This document shows positions 61,521 to 64,000 of a DNA stretch of 64,000 nt, piece after piece (position 1 is the first letter of the stretch; each line of letters starts with the position of its first letter). The notes beneath the pieces were generated by a model that was given only the letters and a program-made list of their open reading frames with translations, was not told the origin of the DNA and did not search any database. The stretch covers positions 23,429-87,428 of the forward strand of contig NZ_FORX01000020.1 in the NCBI RefSeq assembly GCF_900114115.1, in the 5' to 3' direction. A program made the translations under genes and the position numbers. The DNA comes from Desulfomicrobium apsheronum. Its GTDB lineage: Bacteria > Desulfobacterota > Desulfovibrionia > Desulfovibrionales > Desulfomicrobiaceae.

Positions 61521-61802
61521 ATGATCGTCTCATTTGCCTGCAAGGAAACCGACAAACTCTTCCGTGAGCGAACATCGCGAAAAATTCCCCCTGACATTCA
61601 CCGGGTTTCCTTCCGCAAGCTGCTGCAATTGCATGCAGCGGTCGATCTGAACTTTCTTCGCGTGCCCCCGGGCAATCGACTCGAAAGCCTGTCAGGGGAC
61701 CGGTCCGGACAACACAGCATACGCATCAACGATCAATGGCGCATCTGTTTCACATGGCGCGACGGTAATGCGCATGATGTGGAAATCGTGGATTATCATT
61801 AA
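61521..61802 (+). CDS. higB: HigB-family toxin (intact)
   Basis: The 93-residue RelE-fold mRNA interferase MIVSFACKETDKLFRERTSR continues with LESLSGDRSGQHSIRINDQW and RICFTWRDGNAHDVEIVDYH, all typical of HigB. It is full length, in contrast to the interrupted higB at 919. The antitoxin starts at its stop. The two HigB proteins belong to different subfamilies, so they are not recent duplicates. Confidence 0.93.
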   Translation: MIVSFACKETDKLFRERTSRKIPPDIHRVSFRKLLQLHAAVDLNFLRVPPGNRLESLSGDRSGQHSIRINDQWRICFTWRDGNAHDVEIVDYH

Positions 61803-61816
61803 TGGAGCAAAGCACC

Positions 61817-62119
61817 ATGACACACCTGATTCCTGATCCCATTCATCCCGGAGAAATTCTGCTGGAGGATTTCATGAAACCCCTGGCCATCACCCAATAC
61901 GCCCTGGCCAAGGCCATCAGCGTTCCTCCTCGCCGCATCAATGAAATCGTGCACGGGAAAAGAGCCATCAGCGCGGACACGGCGCTCAGGCTCGGTCGCT
62001 ATTTTGGAGTTGATCCGCAGTCGTGGATGAACCTGCAATCACACTATGAACTTGAAGTCGCGGCACAAAATCTTGGAGAAAAACTGGAACGCGAAGTCAA
62101 CCCGCGAAGCGCCGCCTGA
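61817..62119 (+). CDS. higA: HigA-family antitoxin
   Basis: The 100-residue Xre-type HTH antitoxin MTHLIPDPIHPGEILLEDFM has the HTH around YALAKAISVPPRRINEIVHG and the family segment RYFGVDPQSWMNLQSHYELE. ATG 61817 has GGAG 9 bases upstream; an alternative ATG at 61802 overlaps the toxin stop (TAATG) and would add five residues. It would neutralise HigB and repress the operon. Confidence 0.92.
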   Translation: MTHLIPDPIHPGEILLEDFMKPLAITQYALAKAISVPPRRINEIVHGKRAISADTALRLGRYFGVDPQSWMNLQSHYELEVAAQNLGEKLEREVNPRSAA

Positions 62120-62141
62120 ACACGGCATGCTTGCAAAGTAT

Positions 62142-62170
62142 AAGGGCGCCCCGAATGGAGCGCCCTTTTT
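62142..62170. terminator. Bidirectional terminator between higBA and the ferredoxin gene
   Basis: AAGGGCGC / GCGCCCTT with a 10-base loop is followed by TTTTTCA on the plus strand. On the minus strand it lies 21 bases after the ferredoxin stop. Confidence 0.8.
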
Positions 62171-62190
62171 CACTTCTTTCTCAATGCCAT

Positions 62191-62385
62191 CTATTCAATA
62201 ATCTCAATGCAGTCGTCCGGACAGTAGGACACGACCTTGCGGGCCAGATCCTCTTCGCAGGGGTTCTGCAAAATCACGGCTACATGGGCGTCCTCGTCGT
62301 AGGCGAAGATCTCCGGCGCCAGCTCCACGCAGGCCAGGCATCCGGAACAGCACGGCCCGTTCAGGGCCACTTCGACCATGTTCAT
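62191..62385 (-). CDS. Small ferredoxin
   Basis: The 64-residue protein MNMVEVALNGPCCSGCLACV followed by ELAPEIFAYDEDAHVAVILQ ends with SYCPDDCIEIIE. The C-x-x-C-x-x-C ... C-P arrangement, with an extra C before the first, fits a single-cluster (3Fe-4S or 4Fe-4S) bacterial ferredoxin. Its start overlaps the aminotransferase stop by 4 bases (ATGA), so both are made from one transcript with coupled translation. Confidence 0.88.
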   Translation of the reverse strand: MNMVEVALNGPCCSGCLACVELAPEIFAYDEDAHVAVILQNPCEEDLARKVVSYCPDDCIEIIE

Positions 62386-63536
62386 TTCAGGCCTCCCAGA
62401 TATTTTTCAAGACGGCGCATGCCCTCTTCGATGTTCTCGATGGAGTTGGCGTAGGAAAAACGGATGTAGCCCTCGCCGCCAGGTCCGAAGTCCACGCCCG
62501 GGGCCACGCCCACGCCGGCCCTCTCCAGCAGATCGAAGGTGAACTGCATGGAATCGTTCGTGAATTTCTTGGCGTTGGCGAACACGTAAAACGCGCCCGT
62601 GGGCTCGACCCGAATGCCGAAGCCAAGCTCGCGCAGCCTGGCGATCATGTACGTGCGGCGCTGATCGTAGATGGCCTTCATGCGCTCCACGTCCGGGCCG
62701 GCCTGGGTCAGGGCGGCAACGCCCGCCCACTGGGCGATGGAGCTGGTGCACAGGAAGAAATTCTGCTGCATGGTCTGCAGGCGCTTCATGTAGCCCTTGG
62801 GGGCGATGACATACCCGAGCCTCCAGCCGGTCATGGCGTAGAGCTTGGAAAAGCCGTTGAAGACGAAGCAGTTGTCCGTGAATTCAAGAGCGGTGTGCTC
62901 CTGCCCCTCATAGACAAGCCCGTGGTAGATCTCGTCGGAAAAAAGCGGCACGCCGAGCTCGGCCAGACCGCGATACACCTCGGGGCTGACCAGCGTCCCG
63001 GTCGGGTTGGACGGGGAGTTGACCAGGATGCCGCGCACGTCGTCGTTCATGCGAGCCTTGACCTGATCGACGCGGAACTGGAACCCGTCTTCCTCGCGCA
63101 CGGGCACGAAATCGGCCACCGCACCGGTGAAACGGATGAAATTGGGATAGCAGGCATAGCTTGGGTCCGAGAGCAGGACCCGATCGCCGGGCTGCAACAG
63201 GAGCGAAAAGGCCAGCAGCATGGACGGCGAGGTGCCCGAGGTGACAAGCACCTGGTCGGGATGGACCTCGACGCCGTATCTGGCATGGTAGTTGGCGCAG
63301 ATGGCTTCGCGCAGCTCGATGATGCCCAGGGAATGGGTATATTGGCAGCGGCCGTCGCGGATGGCCTTGCAGGCGGCGTCCTTGACGCACTCGGGCGTGT
63401 CGAAGTCGGGCTCGCCGATCTGCAGATGCACGATGTCCCGGCCCTCTTTCTCCAGCGCGCAGGCCCGCTCCAGCACGTCCATGACCTTGAAGGAACTCAG
63501 GTCCTGGCAGCATGGGTTGATGCGGCATTCGTTCAT
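62382..63536 (-). CDS. Class I/II PLP aminotransferase
   Basis: The 384-residue fold-type I enzyme has the motifs LQIGEPDFDTPECVKDAACK, VTSGTSPSMLLAFSLLLQPG, VNSPSNPTGTLVSPEVYRGL and SDEIYHGLVYEG. The PLP-binding Lys is in FNGFSKLYAMTGWRLGYVIA, and the substrate carboxylate Arg in GGEGYIRFSYANS. It resembles aspartate/alanine-type transaminases. GAGGGG precedes ATG 63536; the longer frame lacks a site. It is coupled to a small ferredoxin gene, an unusual partner for an aminotransferase. Confidence 0.92.
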   Translation of the reverse strand: MNECRINPCCQDLSSFKVMDVLERACALEKEGRDIVHLQIGEPDFDTPECVKDAACKAIRDGRCQYTHSLGIIELREAICANYHARYGVEVHPDQVLVTSGTSPSMLLAFSLLLQPGDRVLLSDPSYACYPNFIRFTGAVADFVPVREEDGFQFRVDQVKARMNDDVRGILVNSPSNPTGTLVSPEVYRGLAELGVPLFSDEIYHGLVYEGQEHTALEFTDNCFVFNGFSKLYAMTGWRLGYVIAPKGYMKRLQTMQQNFFLCTSSIAQWAGVAALTQAGPDVERMKAIYDQRRTYMIARLRELGFGIRVEPTGAFYVFANAKKFTNDSMQFTFDLLERAGVGVAPGVDFGPGGEGYIRFSYANSIENIEEGMRRLEKYLGGLK

Positions 63537-63688
63537 AAAAATCCCCCTCGCAATTCGTGATAGTGGCGGCTTATACCGCTTCGCGGCAAAGCTCAAATTC
63601 TTCCATCCGGACTAGGCGACAATTTTGTGGAAGCGGGAACGTTTTTTCCGGTTTACCTCCAAACCGGCCACCAGTATTTACGCTTTCC

Positions 63689-64000
63689 GTAAGCGCTCAC
63701 AGGTCCGCATCTATCCATAAATTTTTCATGTGAGATAATGGGCCTCCAATTCAAGGAGGTCTTCATGAAAACTCAGTTTGCACAGAATCGCGCGGCTCGC
63801 TGGATGGCGCATGTCCAGCAATGGCGGGAGAGTGGCCTCGGTAAGACCCGATACTGCCGCGAAAATGGTTTGGCTTTGAGCACGTTCCGATACTGGATAA
63901 CAAAGTCCCGACCATCTTCTGGCGGCGAATCCGCCGCAATTCCCGCTCTTGTGGCGCTGCCGTTTACGTTCGCCTCGAAAGCCCCGTCTATTGGCCTCAT
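63689..64000 (+). mobile_element. IS66-family insertion sequence, left end (cut by window edge)
   Basis: GTAAGCGCTCACAGG at 63689 resembles the IS66-family terminal repeat (GTAAGCG...). The first gene of the element follows 76 bases on. The 8 bases before it (CGCTTTCC) would be one copy of the expected 8-bp target duplication; the other lies outside the window. Confidence 0.65.
63765..64000 (+). CDS. tnpA: IS66-type accessory protein TnpA (partial)
   Basis: ATG 63765, with AAGGAGG upstream, begins MKTQFAQNRAARWMAHVQQW and continues RESGLGKTRYCRENGLALST and FRYWITKSRP, the typical small HTH first protein of IS66 elements ('W...SGLS...YCR..GL....F.YW'). The frame is open to the window end. TnpB and TnpC are expected beyond it. 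Confidence 0.82.
   Translation, partial: MKTQFAQNRAARWMAHVQQWRESGLGKTRYCRENGLALSTFRYWITKSRPSSGGESAAIPALVALPFTFASKAPSIGL

Overview
The window looks like the chromosome of a high-GC sulfate-reducer-type deltaproteobacterium (Desulfovibrionales, possibly Desulfomicrobium). This is an inference from gene content: three tandem REC-DUF3369-HD-GYP regulators, a PreP-type M16 protease, a NIL-domain ferredoxin, CGGC and DUF5320 proteins, a NifX-like protein and a NifU-like scaffold. No search was possible.

Layout. 1-6.4 kb is an accessory, decaying zone. It holds the 5' part of a group II intron running off the left edge, three ruined toxin-antitoxin modules (higBA, hicAB, vapBC), dispersed 7-bp tandem repeats, and a PAS protein whose GGDEF and EAL domains are both degenerate. 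6.4-7.5 kb carries an Rpn-type nuclease. 7.63-18.76 kb is an integrated genomic island bounded by 51-bp direct copies of the 3' part of a tRNA-Thr(CGT) gene. It carries a P4-type integrase, small DNA-binding proteins, an NrS-1-like primase/ATPase next to iteron-like repeats, an SRAP gene lacking its catalytic cysteine, a dead umuD, a low-GC membrane protein, an ADP-ribosylglycohydrolase, and a run of four small genes, two of which share an N-terminal module.

From 18.7 kb on the content is mostly core. It comprises tRNA-Thr and tRNA-Tyr; the HD-GYP operon (middle gene frameshifted); a PreP-like protease divergent from galE; an ileS-lspA-lgt-centred run through a CpoB-like protein, ferredoxin, PilZ and CheZ; then on the minus strand xerC-GGDEF-HDOD, a TPR protein-dprA, and a PAS-GGDEF protein. 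An Mla-type lipid transport operon (fused STAS-permease, ATPase, MCE, auxiliary lipoprotein) follows. The final part holds LOG, RidA, CMD, NifX-like, YchJ and DUF401 genes, two intact toxin-antitoxin pairs, an HxlR-controlled flavoprotein/nitroreductase locus, an EamA transporter, Fe-S related genes, a SlyD-like/methyltransferase fusion, an aminotransferase-ferredoxin pair and the start of an IS66-family element.

The most interesting signal is a family of long palindromic elements (five loci). One copy sits inside higB with a 5-bp target duplication; removing 154 bp restores the toxin reading frame exactly, so this non-coding palindrome appears to be mobile.
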